DNA of 30,466 bases from Helicostylum pulchrum (GCA_025677825.1 JAIXMO010000109.1:1-30466), one strand, 5' to 3'. Positions 1 through 11,422 are shown, numbered from the stretch's first letter. Notes: generated from the sequence alone by a model not told the origin. Translations and numbers: made by a program.

Positions 1-38
1 AATAACAAAAAGAAAAAAGCTTCTAACTTATATTACAG

Positions 39-1312
39 ATAGCGTTGGCTTAATGGTGTGTTGTGATCAATGTGAAGTTTGGCAACACTGTGAATGCATG
101 GGTTTAGAAGAACAAGAGATCCCTGAACAATATTTTTGTGAACTGTGTAAACCTTCTGACCATGTAGAAGTCAAAGGCTATGATAAGTAAGTTATTTTTA
201 AATTAATACACATAAAAAAAACTTACTAAACAAAACAAAAAATAAATACAAAAATAGAACGCGTAGATATTATAAACCCTGTTCGCCTATTGCCCCAGAT
301 TTTGATAAAAAAATACCAAAGAGGAGAACTACTTTTAACAGTAGAGAAGCATCTATTTCAATAGACGAAGTTTTAGCATTTAGAAACGCTATTGACATTC
401 CTAATCCTAACGAATACGAAAATATTCATTCTATTGAAGATGGTATTACTGTCTTGCAAGATTATGGTAAGTTAACAACAACAAAAAATCCAACACATAT
501 ACTAACAATAAAAAATAGACGAAAATGAAACCATCACAACGAGACAAGTTAGACCAAAAAGACCAACCAAAAAATCTGAAAAAAAAACATATACCCGTCG
601 TCGTACACCACAACAACAATCAGCAGTCGCAATATCCCCCCAATCAACCACCCCGTCTACTACTACAAATCAAACCCCGTTATTCTTTCGTGAAAACTCA
701 CCACCGGCTAAAGTTCGGTTTCCATCTCACTGCCAAACTATACCAGATATGAACCGCAGAGCCAATCAAATACTCGAATACATTTGTTCTTTACAAGTCG
801 AATTAAGGACCAAAAAAAGAAAGAAAGAAGAAGAATCCGATGAAGAAGAACAAGAACAACAAAATGCAAGACGTAAACAACTCATTGATGCTCAAATAAG
901 TGAAGCCATGACAAAAGCTGCCATGCAAATCGATGAAGAATCCAGTGCTGGCACGGATGAATATGAAAACAGAAGGCCCACACCTATACTTATACCTGGA
1001 AAGTTCCATCATTCCTCCTCTCCCTCTTCTTCATTGAGTAGTGCGAGTACCATACCGCTTGACGATCATAATTTATTACATGATCATGAAAAGAGTGTTG
1101 CCGAAGAAGCACTAGAGAGAATGGGTAAACCAAAATCCGCTCAATCCTCTATGGAAATCATGGATTTACTAACAAGAGATATTATCAAATTTCAACGTCG
1201 TTTTGGCTCCTCTTCACATACATCATCTCTTCCAGAAGATGGTAATGAAAGTGATGGTCCTGTCACAAGAAGTAGTAGAGAATTAAGAACTCCCTCTATT
1301 TTAAATTTTTGA
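39..1312 (+). CDS. PHD-finger protein, Cti6-like, 5' truncated by window edge
   Basis: Three exons are visible (39-186, 258-466, 519-1312), each with a GTAAGT-type donor and TAG/CAG acceptor, and the frame stays open through both junctions. The first visible exon begins inside a codon after an intron, so the start and the first zinc ligands lie outside the window. It encodes the second half of a PHD finger: CCDQC, then WQHCECMG, then CELC, the Cys/His pattern and Trp of methyl-lysine readers. The remainder is basic, Ser/Thr/Gln-rich and disordered, with a Lys/Glu run, and ends in a short conserved-looking stretch containing MDLLTRDIIKFQRRF. Single PHD fingers of the DQCxVWQH type with a long basic tail are known in Cti6, a subunit of the Rpd3L/Clr6 histone deacetylase complex, so a nuclear chromatin role is inferred. 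Other PHD readers such as Set3-type or Bye1-like proteins are not excluded. Confidence 0.8.
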
Positions 1313-1414
1313 AAAATTTCTTTTTTATATATATTACACACACACTTTGTACATTTTGAAAATAATTATAATAAAAGAAAAAAGAATAAATAGTTCAAAA
1401 AATATATATTTATT

Positions 1415-4300
1415 TTAAATATCTTGCCAACGAAGATTTACTTCTCGTGGCGCTTCTCTTGGTTTAGTAGATTGATCAATATCACTCCATTTTAAAGAAA
1501 TCTCTTTAGGTTCCTTTGCTGCAGGTTCAACCAAATCACCACACTTCATTGCCACACGTCCCACGCTATTATCATCATTCAAATCAGAAAAGCTAAACGA
1601 AACATTCTGTGGCGCCTTTGGTTCATTAAAATCTTGAAGGTTAAGCGTGATGTTCTTTGGAGCCTTTTTATCCGAGGGTTCAATAAAATCCGCAAGACTA
1701 AGAGAGATAGTCTTTGGAGCCTTCTTCGTACTATTAGATGGTTCCACAAAATCGGCTAGACTAAGCGAGATAGTCTTTGGAGCCTTTGCACTAGGTTCCA
1801 CTAAAGAAATAGTATGTGTAGCATTCTGTTGCGCTTTTTTATGTTCCTCATCAGCCATACTAATTTCTTTCTTTGTTGGTTCTTGCATTGTACTCCAATC
1901 ATTCAAAACTGGTTCAACAACATGTTTTTTCTTTTGTTCAACAATAACAGGTTCAGCAGTAACTGTCTCGGCAAACGATTTCCATCCAGAGGCGTTATCT
2001 TCTACTGCAACAGGTAATTTCGCCTTCCACGTATCCTTAATACCCGACTTTTCTACTGGAGCAGGTGTATTAGATGCAGCCCCCCAAGCAGGAGTTGTTG
2101 ACTCTTGAGGGACAACAGCAGCTTCTTCATTCCAAGACACATTATTATTCCAAGTAGTACTTTGAGCCACTTCTTCAGGATTATACTTTTCCCAAACCTG
2201 ATCAGTAGTCTGCACGTCTTTCACTGCAGGAGCTTCTTCTTGAGGCTTCTCAGGCTTGTTGAATCCGTTCCAGCAATTTAAAGCGCTTTCTTCATCTTCT
2301 TTAGAGATAGGTCTGCTGGGTGCTTGTGCTGCTTGACGTTGCTCTACTTGAGGTGTAGGTTCTTCTAAAGATCCCCATGTATAGGTAGGTGCTGCTGTTG
2401 GTGTTTCTTTAACTTTTACAACTGGTTCTTCAACTACCTTGGTTTCCTCTACGACCTTGGGTTCTTCTACTACCTTGAACTCCTCTACAACAACCTTCTT
2501 TGGTTCCTCTTCCAAAGAGCCCCAAACAAAAGCTGGTTGAATTGGTTTTTCCTCTTCTTGAATTACAGACTCAACAGCCTCCGGTTGAGAAGTAGTAGTT
2601 GGTTCAGACGCGATTTCAGTCACAGGTTCATCAGCAACAGGTTCATCAGCAAAATTTTCTGGCCCTTGATGAGAAACAGTAGTAGGTTCTTCTTTAGCTT
2701 CAGTCTCTACAATCCCCGGCTCTGGAAGAAGAGCAGATACCTCTGCTTCACGAACCTCTTCAAACGAACTCCAATCGCTCCCTTCCTTCTTTTCCAAAAT
2801 CATATCATACTCATCGTCCGAATTATCAATATCATCAGCCCAAGAAAACGAAGGATTAAAATCCAAAATTGAAGGTGAGGAAGGCTTTTCTTGTACGACA
2901 GCCTCTTTTTTGACAGGACTTTGTTGTACCACAGGCAATGCTTTTTTCTCGACAACGACAGGTGATACTTTTTGTTCAACAACAACGGGCGATACTTTTT
3001 GCTCAAAAACAACAGCAGGAGGCAATGGCTTCACAGGATCGTTCTCATCAGCAGGAGGTTGATACGCGTTCCATTGCTTGATGGATTCTGCCTCTTGTTC
3101 ACTGAGAGGTTCCACCTTTCTGTTGCGACTAAAGTTATTCTTGTTATCAAACCCGCCATTACGATCTTCACGATCAAAATCTCTATCGTAATGGTTTCTG
3201 CTGCCAACAAACGAATCACTTTCAAAAGTGCTTCTGTTCAATCTTCCAGAGTCCTCAAAAGTGCTTCTGTTCAATCTTCCCGAATCCTCAAAAGTGCTTC
3301 TGTTCAATCTTCCAGAGTCCTCAAAAGTGCTTCTGTTCAATCTTCCCGAATCCTCAAACGTGCTTCTGTTCAATCTGCCTCCTCGAGGTGAATCATAGTT
3401 ACTGCTGTACCGATCGTTGGTATCGTACTTTGATCTGTTGCTGCTGTACTTACTAGTAGGCGCAGAAGCCCATTTACTTGCTGAAGAGCCTAGTTTTACA
3501 GGTACTGAATCATCTAGTTTTGTTTGTTCCTTGTAGCTGCTGGTGGCTGGACGTTCCCATCTAGATACTTTAGGTGGGTCACTAGGTGCTGTTGCCCAAC
3601 GACTAGCTTTTGAGCCTGAAAGAAGTTTAATTCCTTCTTTTTTTGGTTCTTCTTTTACCTGTTCGGGCTCTTCTTCCTTTACTACCTTGGGGGTTTCTAC
3701 CTTGGGCTCTTCTACCTTAGGCTCTTCCTTAAGTTCTTCTTCCTCAATTTTCTCTTCCTTGGTTTCTTCTTCCTTAGGTTCTTCAACCTTGGCTTCTTCT
3801 GCCTTGGCTTCTTCTTCCTTAGACTCTTCTACCTTAGGTTCTTCTTTGGGTTCTTCTTTAAGCTCTTCTTTGACGTTTTCAGGTTCCTGCTTAGGTTCTT
3901 CAAGTTCTAACTTAGGTTCTTCAAGCTCTTCAAGCTTTTCTTCGGTTGCTTCAAGCTCTTCTTGCTTGGGTGCTTCAAGCTCTTCAAGATTTTCCGGAAG
4001 TTTGTCAAGCTCCAACTGAAATTTTCGCTTAAGTTCTTCCAGCTCTTCCTTTTTGAGCTCTTCTTTGATGAGTTCTGAGGGAGGGGTACACTGATCAATC
4101 TCTGGCGTCTCCTTAGTGATGGGTAGTTCAATCGGAAGCTCCTTAATAAGCTCCTTACTTTTGTCAGTTGCAGGTTGTTGTAAAGATGGACTATTATGGT
4201 TCGATTCATCCTCAAATTGTAATCTCTCGAATTCTTCTTCCTCTTCTACCATCTCTGCCCACGACTTGCTCTCAGCTTTTACTTGAAAGGGATCTGACAT
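1415..4300 (-). CDS. Large acidic low-complexity protein with repeated short motifs
   Basis: A single uninterrupted frame of 961 codons from the ATG at 4300 (MSDPFQ). The frame stays open upstream to another ATG at 4396, but that extension is a pyrimidine-rich, purely hydrophobic stretch that looks like translated 5' leader, so the internal ATG is preferred. I do not recognise the family. Visible parts: an N-terminal SKSWAEMVEEEEEFERL segment; a long Glu/Lys/Pro-rich region of EEPKVEE-type repeats, probably helical or disordered; an Arg/Ser/Tyr segment with five 11-residue GRLNRSTFEDS repeats; Trp motifs (WGSLEEEP twice, WASAP, WATAP); and a C-terminal tail with at least five variants of APKxISLxLxDF. 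Such Trp- and motif-rich disordered proteins often act as scaffolds or RNA/translation-associated factors, but that is inference only. It lies 159 bp downstream of SVF1 on the same strand. Confidence 0.8.
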   Translation of the reverse strand: MSDPFQVKAESKSWAEMVEEEEEFERLQFEDESNHNSPSLQQPATDKSKELIKELPIELPITKETPEIDQCTPPSELIKEELKKEELEELKRKFQLELDKLPENLEELEAPKQEELEATEEKLEELEEPKLELEEPKQEPENVKEELKEEPKEEPKVEESKEEEAKAEEAKVEEPKEEETKEEKIEEEELKEEPKVEEPKVETPKVVKEEEPEQVKEEPKKEGIKLLSGSKASRWATAPSDPPKVSRWERPATSSYKEQTKLDDSVPVKLGSSASKWASAPTSKYSSNRSKYDTNDRYSSNYDSPRGGRLNRSTFEDSGRLNRSTFEDSGRLNRSTFEDSGRLNRSTFEDSGRLNRSTFESDSFVGSRNHYDRDFDREDRNGGFDNKNNFSRNRKVEPLSEQEAESIKQWNAYQPPADENDPVKPLPPAVVFEQKVSPVVVEQKVSPVVVEKKALPVVQQSPVKKEAVVQEKPSSPSILDFNPSFSWADDIDNSDDEYDMILEKKEGSDWSSFEEVREAEVSALLPEPGIVETEAKEEPTTVSHQGPENFADEPVADEPVTEIASEPTTTSQPEAVESVIQEEEKPIQPAFVWGSLEEEPKKVVVEEFKVVEEPKVVEETKVVEEPVVKVKETPTAAPTYTWGSLEEPTPQVEQRQAAQAPSRPISKEDEESALNCWNGFNKPEKPQEEAPAVKDVQTTDQVWEKYNPEEVAQSTTWNNNVSWNEEAAVVPQESTTPAWGAASNTPAPVEKSGIKDTWKAKLPVAVEDNASGWKSFAETVTAEPVIVEQKKKHVVEPVLNDWSTMQEPTKKEISMADEEHKKAQQNATHTISLVEPSAKAPKTISLSLADFVEPSNSTKKAPKTISLSLADFIEPSDKKAPKNITLNLQDFNEPKAPQNVSFSFSDLNDDNSVGRVAMKCGDLVEPAAKEPKEISLKWSDIDQSTKPREAPREVNLRWQDI
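3222..3383 (-). repeat. 33-bp in-frame coding minisatellite (5 copies)
   Basis: Five consecutive 33-bp units encode GRLNRSTFEDS on the minus strand. Units alternate between two slightly different DNA versions (Ser codons read as ccagagtcc or cccgaatcc on the plus strand), which suggests expansion by duplication of a two-unit block. All units keep the reading frame. Confidence 0.9.
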
Positions 4301-4459
4301 TATTAAAAAACAAAGTATACTAATAAAAAGAAAAAACAGCAAGAGTATCAGTGATAATTGAAGTGAAACAAAAGTGCGGAGCGTTAAAGGTAACATTTTT
4401 TTTGTGATGTTTTGTAAAAATAAAAAGAGAAAAAAGAGGGAGTTTATTATATTTTTTTT

Positions 4460-5722
4460 TTAAAACTCTGATACAAATACCAACTCTTGGAAACAATAAC
4501 CTTCTACTGTTGTCTTTTCGTCGCCAATTGTAATTTCAGCAGTAGATTTATCGAGCCATTGATAGATATAAGGTTTTACAATTAAAGATTGAACGATCTT
4601 TCGAAGGAAATAAGGAATTTCCGCCAACACATCTATTTTATCAATCAAGTTCTTGGGTTCAACCAACATCACAATCGAAACGTCTTTAGGTGGTTCACCA
4701 TCTTCCTTTAACGTTTTCCCCTTCCACGTCAATTTAATTTGCTCAGGTATATCATAATCGGTATCTTCATCCTTCTTTCTATTCAACAATTCCACCTTGT
4801 TTTCAACTGATACACAAACCAATTTGTCATTCAATACGAGTGATCCCTGATTAATATTAACCGACCCATATTGTTTCGTAGTTTGGAATTGCATCATCGC
4901 AATCGACGCTTCCTTCGAATGGAAATTGACGAAATTCCAATTAGACGCAATTAATTGAGGCTGCATACCTTGAATAGCATGAATAAAGATACCATCGCCT
5001 TCCACTTCATGAATTTCTTGGTTGACAATAAATGTACCCTTTGCTTCACATCTTGGCCAAAATTTATGTGATACGAATCCTGCAGCTGACGCCTTGTTGC
5101 CTCCTAAATACGTTTTACCCTCTCCTACTTTAAACCCTCTATCGACTCTTGTAAACTCGAGAGAAACCACAATCTCGGGATGTGTAATATTAATCTTGTA
5201 TACTCTCTGGTCTTCATCCAATTGAATATTGAAAAAATCCGTCTTTACAGATCTCTTATCTTCTGACAATTCAAATTTAGACATATTAATATTCTTGAAT
5301 ACACTGGTTTTACTTGAAGGTTCATAGAATCTACAAGTGAAAGAAACAGTAGGGTTCCAAATGCTATATAAAACACGTTGCGTTAGTTAATTAACATCTC
5401 ATTTTTTCTTATCTCTTTTTTACCCAATATTAGAATGAATTAATTGAACAAAACCAAAAGCTCCTGTTTTGGTAGTAATATAAAATACTTGGTTTTCCGT
5501 AGACGAACCGGAAGCTAAAGTCCAGTCAAGATCGTGTTGATCAAGAGGGGTATAATATTGACCATCCGTCACCGTTTCTGCAACTGTTTGAATAGAGTCT
5601 ACCGTTGTACCTAAACCCGTAACGTTTGAAACAGTGCTAGAAAGTTGAGAGACTATATATAATTCTATTTAGACGTGTTGCTTATATACTCCTTTTTAAA
5701 ATACCTTACACCACGATGACAT
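4460..5722 (-). CDS. SVF1: Survival factor 1 (Svf1 family)
   Basis: Three coding exons: 5710-5722 (13 nt), 5424-5654 and 4460-5364, joined by introns with GTAAGG and GTAAAA donors and ATATAG acceptors. The sum is 1,149 nt, giving 382 residues, the usual size for the family. The product starts MSSWFSQLSSTVSNV and carries QVFYITTKTGAFGFVQLIHSN and IWNPTVSFTCRFYEP, then GNKASAAGFVSHKFWPRC and GDGIFIHAIQGMQP, which I recognise as Svf1-type N- and C-terminal lipocalin-like halves. Svf1 is known in yeast as a factor for survival under oxidative and cold stress and diauxic shift, and has been linked to ceramide transport from ER to Golgi, with an N-terminal amphipathic membrane-binding segment. Starting at the internal Met near 5284 would lose the N-terminal lipocalin strands. 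The tiny first exon is chosen because it restores the MxxWF start typical of the family and closes the frame exactly. Confidence 0.93.
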
Positions 5723-6757
5723 TTTTTTTTTTTTTTAAAAGAGATGGGAAAAAAGAAGTACTATAAAAAAATACAGAACCCCCCTCCCCCCCTTTTTACA
5801 AAGTCCCTTTTTTTCCACGCAGAAAAAAAAACCCAGTCAATTGTTCTTTTTTTCTGCCAAAAATATATAAGCACAAAATGCAGCGGTTATCATTTATTTT
5901 AACATGCCATTCTGAAGAAAAAAATCCGGATAAAGGAGCCGTTGTACGCATTTATTACTACACGTATTTGTTACTATAGCAGCTTGTTGTCATGTGCAAT
6001 CACTTGAACAACGCGTCTCTCTTTTTTTTTCTCTTGCAACGAAAAAAAAAAAAATAATCCTTGTCGATATATCTTTCATATGATAGACCAAGCTGGAAAA
6101 GATAAATGTGTCATCCCGTAAGGGAACTGTCCCTTTAATAAAAAGATCAGATTATAAAGTTTAGGGTACTAAAAATAAACAGGTAAACATATATCCGTGA
6201 TTGGTTGATTATTCCAGCTTGTCAAAAGAGAGAAAGAGAGCTCAATTTTCCGCATGACCTAAAAAAGACAAAACCGAGCTATATACCAAAAATGATGTAT
6301 CCCCCTAACACACTCTACTTAAACAAAAAAAATAATATGCAAAAAAAAAAATGTCCCTGGAAAAAGGATTAGGGTTTTCAAAGTGTCTGTTCTCCGCCTG
6401 TTATTTTAATAAAGTTTTTTATTTTGTGGCTCGATTATATTTGTAAAAAAAAGTTTTTTTTCACCCCCTTTCGTAACACAAAAACCAGTAACTGAAACTG
6501 TCTTAGAATGAAATAAATCATGATATAGAAAAGGTGATCTTTTATGTACGACGCTAGATTAGACCATGGGGCGTTGTAGTAGTAATAACATTCGTCATAT
6601 AAGTTATTTATTATTAAAAAAGAAGAAAGAATAATTTTTTTTTTGGGGGGAATAAAAAGAGAAGCAAAATAAAGGTGGGGGATATAAAATGATACAAGTA
6701 TATATATATATAATAAAGAAAAGGGGGGGGGGGGGGGTATGATAATAGTATAATAAT
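5723..6757. other. Intergenic, AT-rich, no gene seen
   Basis: About 1 kb between the SVF1 start and the SWIRM gene stop. It holds many A/T homopolymers and a run of 15 G at 6723-6737. No open frame with recognisable protein sequence or splice-bounded exon was found. It must contain the SVF1 promoter. Confidence 0.6.
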
Positions 6758-7670
6758 TTAGTTTGATTCATCAAACCAGCCTAATTGACCAAATGCTGTC
6801 CATAAAGCACTTGTTTTATTGACATCGACTCTACATAACTTTTGTGCAACTGATTTTGTAAAGGGTATTTGTTGTAATTTTAATGTACGAGAAGCAAGGA
6901 TAAGAGTACGCTTACAACGAAGGTATTGGATTGGAGATAAGCGTAAGATGGAAGCCATTGTGGATTCTACTTTGTGCAAGCGGTGATGATAAGCTTGTTG
7001 TTGAATTGAAAGTGGTGCACCTGAAACAAAACAAAAATTAGTTTTAAGTTTATTTAATGTTTATTTATTTATTTTTACCTTTCCAACACACTTTTACGGG
7101 AACTACATCAAGAGCATCTACAAGTGGTACCCAACCCAAAGGGTAAAAATCTTGATCATCTGTATCTATATCAATAGAATCAAATGCTAATGCAGCTTCT
7201 TTTCCACTTGGTAATATAGATGAAACGCGCTTTCTTTTATGTATCTTCTTATCTTGTTCAATATAACCACTACTACCACTACTACTAGATTTTCTCTTTT
7301 GGGAAAGTGGCACGACAGTTTCGTCCGACATGGCACAGTCATTCTCTTTGATTTTATTGATCTTGCTTTTACCCTTGCTGCTTGCTGTTAAATACAAATC
7401 TCTATACACATTTAATGCAAACATACTACCATGGTCACAATCATTCTTCTTTCTTAAGAAAGGTACCATTTTAGAATATGATGAAATAAATTCCTTCCTT
7501 TTCTTTGGGTAGTACCAGCATGCTGATTCAATAGAGTTTAATGTTGGATGATGAGCTTCGGTAGGTGTTAATGGTGGTGACATTAACGAATCATTGGATC
7601 CTTTTTGATGATATTGGGCATCGTAAGAAGGATTTTGCATAATGCGTAAGGACTTTGAAGGATAAGTCAT
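6758..7670 (-). CDS. SWIRM-domain protein (Fun19/Laf-like)
   Basis: Two exons, 7079-7670 and 6758-7020, with a 58-bp intron (GTAAAA donor, CAG acceptor). The split Gly codon joins as WKGAPLS and the total is 855 nt, 284 residues. The N-terminal 170 residues are Ser/Lys-rich and disordered, with a SPPLTPTEAHHP proline motif and a KRKSSSSGSSG segment likely to hold a nuclear localisation signal. The C-terminal 110 residues, from about FYPLGWVPLVDAL to the end, show the SWIRM pattern: aromatic-rich entry, ILRLSPIQYLRCKRTLI helix, then SVAQKLCRVDVNKTSALWTAFGQLGWF, the helix-turn-helix-like end. SWIRM domains occur in chromatin proteins. This short architecture with the domain at the extreme C-terminus is that of yeast Fun19 and fission-yeast Laf1/Laf2, which associate with the large Rpd3/Clr6 deacetylase complex. 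The domain call is firm; the orthologue assignment is inference. Confidence 0.85.
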
Positions 7671-10185
7671 ATTAAATTAGTACCACAAACAGGGAGGAAA
7701 TTTTGTTTTTGTTTTATTTATCTAAAAGAAATGTAAAAAAAAAAAAAGAAACTTGGCTGATTTTATTTAAAGTATTTTTTTCATTTCTTTTTTTTAAAAA
7801 AGGGAAACGCTTTTGCATCGCACAAAAAAAAAAAAAATTGAGGGATGAGACCCGATACGCCAGTCGGTCTCAGAAAATATTTAACCCAAATACTTTTTTT
7901 TTTTGCTCTTTTTTACAATAAAAAAAAACCTATATTGTTTTATAATGTTTATTTATAAAGGTAATTGATCCCTCTCATTAAAATTGGTACCTTTTTTTTT
8001 ACGTGTAATTTTACCTTGGCGGAGGGTAACTGTGCATACGAAACGGTGAACCAAAACGTCATAACTTGATGGTTGTTAAAACTCAGTACAAAAAGTAACA
8101 TGACCCGTTAAATCACAGGAACTTTTTTTTTTTTTTTGTAGTAAAAAAGAAGGTCGACCCCATGCACGTTATTCTTACCGCGCCGATCTGTTAGTTACTA
8201 TGGAATCAAGACTGTAAAACGATATCTATACACACGTATAGTTTGTTTTTACGATGGATTGCAGAAAAAGGGTACCTGACATTTTTAACCTGGAGTGCGG
8301 GATGAATTGTCGGAAGTCTTTTTTACATGTTGTGTAGCTTGACTTGGCTGCAGTAATAACTCGGATGAGCTTCTCAAATTAATGACCTTTTACGAAATCC
8401 CTTCTTACCTAAAAAGAAAAACCTTTTGCATTATCACTTATTATTCGCAATTGATTTCTTTTTATCAAACAATATTTTGTTCTAATGGTTACAGTTAAAT
8501 AGGGTGGCATTGTGTGTGTGTGTGTGTTTTTTTTACCAAGAGTTACCATCATATTTTTTTTTCATTTCCCGGAATTTTTATTTGGGTTTTTACCTGTTTT
8601 GGTTTATGTAACGCGTTTAACGGAAAAAGTCCCCCAAAATATTAGATTACAAAATCTTTTTTCTCCTACACTTGCAAAAATGATAGCCTTTTTATTCATC
8701 ACAATGCAGTGGATCAAATGCAATTTATGTCACCTGCTTCTTCAATATTTATAAAAATTTCTACATGTAATTTTTTTTTTTTAGACTAGTGAAATCATTT
8801 AACATACCCATGATCTATGACCTTTGACAACGACCTAAAAAAAAAAAAATCTTGTATATCTTTTTATCGTTAAATCGTCTTTGTCTATCATAGATTCAAT
8901 TCGATTCAATTCGATTCAATTGCTCTTTACATGTACCAAAAACATATTTTCCATTAGGACTCCATGCAACCGTACCAAAGTAACTTACAAATACATTGCA
9001 CAATCTAATTTTTTTTTTTAGCTTGTACGACTTTTGGCAAAAAAAAAAAAAAAAAAAAAAAGTATATCCTATTATAAAAAAAAACCTTTCGTTTTTTGTG
9101 TAATCAATTTTTTCTCATTAGGCCATCTTTTTCCAGTTGTATAGCAAAAAAAAAACCAGCTTTATTTTTGTTAGTAAAATGCATGATATGCACGGTATTA
9201 TTTATTTACTTCTCTGTAATTCCTTTACTTGCTCACACGCCAATGAGCTACAGCATTTTTTATGCTTTCGTGATCTGAAAACTAACAGAAAAAAAAAATA
9301 AAAAAAACAAATATAAACAATGATTATATTTGGAATTTTTTTTTTAAACTTTATACTGTTCTTTAAGGTCAGGTAAACTAAATGATTGATCCTATCTCTA
9401 TCTCTCGCTCTTCATCCAAGAAAAGAATTGAACTATCGTCAAACTATTTATAAATTATCACTTTTTGGTAACCATTTTATCAATGTTTACCTGAGATGAA
9501 CTCATAATTGCCCTTTTTTTTTGTTTAAAAAAAAGAGAGAGTTTAGTACATATTAGTGATGTATTACACTATTTTTCTTGTACTTACATTCTTTTTGTGC
9601 ATCTGATACATATTTTTTTTTTTTTTGAGTTCCCTCAATACACTCTGTCTATTTACACAGTAGATCCAAAAGATATGACGCGTTTATATAAATACTTTTA
9701 ATTAACTACTGTATAGAAACTACCATTTGTATTTAAATTACATTTTTCGGCAGTGATCTCTCTAAAAGATTCATCGCCGATACACACTCTACTATAAAGT
9801 CCGAACCTTTTACTCTTGTATAACACTGTTTGAATAATTACTACCGCTTCATATATAAATTAAATAACCTTTTAGTCACGAGTTGACAACTATATAGTCT
9901 TGCGTGCTCACTTAAAGCTGTATTTTATTTTATATGCATTATAAACAGTTATGAACAAGTAATGATAAACACAACAAAAATCTAGTCAACCTTTCGGCCC
10001 ACGCTTTTCGGTAATATTGTGATCGCTCAGACACACACCATCGGAAGGGATCATCATTGAATAGTTTGATATTCCGACTTTTCCTTTATTGGTGACTTCA
10101 AGCGAGTCCTAGAGTTGCTAAAAATCCAAGTTAATTTATCATAATAAAGGAGAGAACCTATGTAATTGTACCATACTTTTTTAAT
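7671..10185. other. Long AT-rich gene-poor stretch
   Basis: About 2.5 kb upstream of the SWIRM gene with no supported gene. It contains dense poly-A/T runs, a TG dinucleotide run near 8512-8527, a short tandem of about three ATTCAATTCG units near 8892-8922, and an inverted pair TGAGACC/GGTCTCA at about 7846-7871. The open frames present are short, hydrophobic translations of T-rich DNA and have no recognisable family. Confidence 0.5.
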
Positions 10186-10924
10186 TCAGACAACAGTGTT
10201 CACAGTACCAATCAGGAGTTTTTTCGACCTATCTTCAACCTTTGATGTAACGTTCAGACTGGTGTACTTGTTGGTCATTGAAGGGCCACTACCAGTCATA
10301 TAACGTGATCCAAATCTTTCATAATGAGGATCGAAAGATGGTTTACGGTTATATAATTCAATACAATTAATAATGAGAGCTTCTTTGCCTTCAACAAGTA
10401 TTGATCTGGCCAAAAGTTGACCGCAAGCGATTCTTATGTAAGCCGTATTCTTCCAATCTTGATTATTAATATACTTAAAGAAGTCTCACTAACTTCTTCT
10501 TATTGTTGGTACCTAAGCAATCCAGGGTACGATCTTTGCAAGCATAAGTGAACGTAGTCACCACCCACAGAAGTGATAAGCGTAAGTGGCAGAGGTTTAT
10601 TTTTCACCAATTTCAATATTTAACGCTACGAGAAAAAGATGACAATATTTTGAAATCTTGCAGCGTTGATATTGATACTGGTATTTTTCTTTGCGGCTTT
10701 AACGTTAATATTGGCACTCTTGACATTGAAGTTATTAACAACTGTCTTTTGCAGCAGCAAAACTCTTGTACAGTAGAGCATTGGAAAACACTTTGCGTGA
10801 TGTCACCTTCACATTTTCTTTTTCTATTGACGTTTGGCTGCACCGTTTGGTCTTGAATGTTCATATTCATCGGTGGTTTTGTTTTGGTGTTACACTTATG
10901 ACTATAAAGAACAATCAACATCAA
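10186..10924 (-). pseudogene. Decayed coding relic, family unknown
   Basis: On the minus strand, from about 10530 to 10186, a protein-like reading is seen: a part with CKDRTLDCLGTNNKKKLVRLL, then after a one-base shift near 10470 a part with KYINNQDWKNTAYIRIACGQ, continuing to a stop at 10186. The two parts sit in different frames with no convincing intron between them. Further upstream, to 10924, a second open stretch contains NVNRKRKCEGDI and a Cys-rich STVQEFCCCKRQ segment and is broken by stops near 10613. The balanced amino-acid composition, unlike the surrounding A/T runs, suggests a former gene or transposon-derived frame. I do not recognise the family, and a spliced functional gene is not fully excluded. 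Confidence 0.4.
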
Positions 10925-11422
10925 GTAAAATTATACAACAATTAACTCTTACTATGCGATCTGTTGGTGTGAGTAGCAAGATTTTCTAACAGAGTGTAAC
11001 TATTGGTGCATGCGATACACAAACGCAACGATTTATGTTTCCTATATAAAATAGATTAGATCGAACACTGGAAAAGCTTTGATTGGCTACCTACACTTTT
11101 TTTATTTATTGAAACTGAGTTGTCTACGGTTAAAGTGCTTCTGGAGTTGAATGAGCTGGAGCTTTGAATTCAAGCAGGGGAAATTTTTGTCCATTTTTCA
11201 AATGTCTTCATATGACTTTTTTTTACTTTAAAAATATCATTATCAGTATCTCAAAGATAATCTTAATACCAACAAAAAGTTTGAAGAAGATCGAATCATC
11301 CAAAAAAAAAGAACAAAAGCTTTTTTTAAAAAAAAATAAGCTAGTGGCTGGCCAAAATATCAACGCTTGCTCTATATCCGATATATGATTGACTTGTATA
11401 TACCTAAATATAGTTACTTGTA

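Noticed and set aside
3543..4019. Ser-rich frame on the plus strand opposite the Glu/Lys repeats
   Set aside because: Antisense shadow of GAA/GAG-rich coding sequence.
4301..4396. Signal-anchor-like N-terminal extension of the low-complexity protein
   Set aside because: The hydrophobic residues come from a T-rich leader; the internal ATG begins an acidic conserved-looking N-terminus, and a cytosolic disordered protein needs no anchor. Kept only as an alternative start.
7846..7871. Inverted pair TGAGACC/GGTCTCA as a possible RNA gene or terminator
   Set aside because: Only 7 bp, no T-run or promoter context, and eukaryotic host; probably chance.
8512..8754. Open frame upstream of the gene-poor region
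   Set aside because: Hydrophobic translation of T-rich DNA starting in a TG microsatellite; no family, no splice context.
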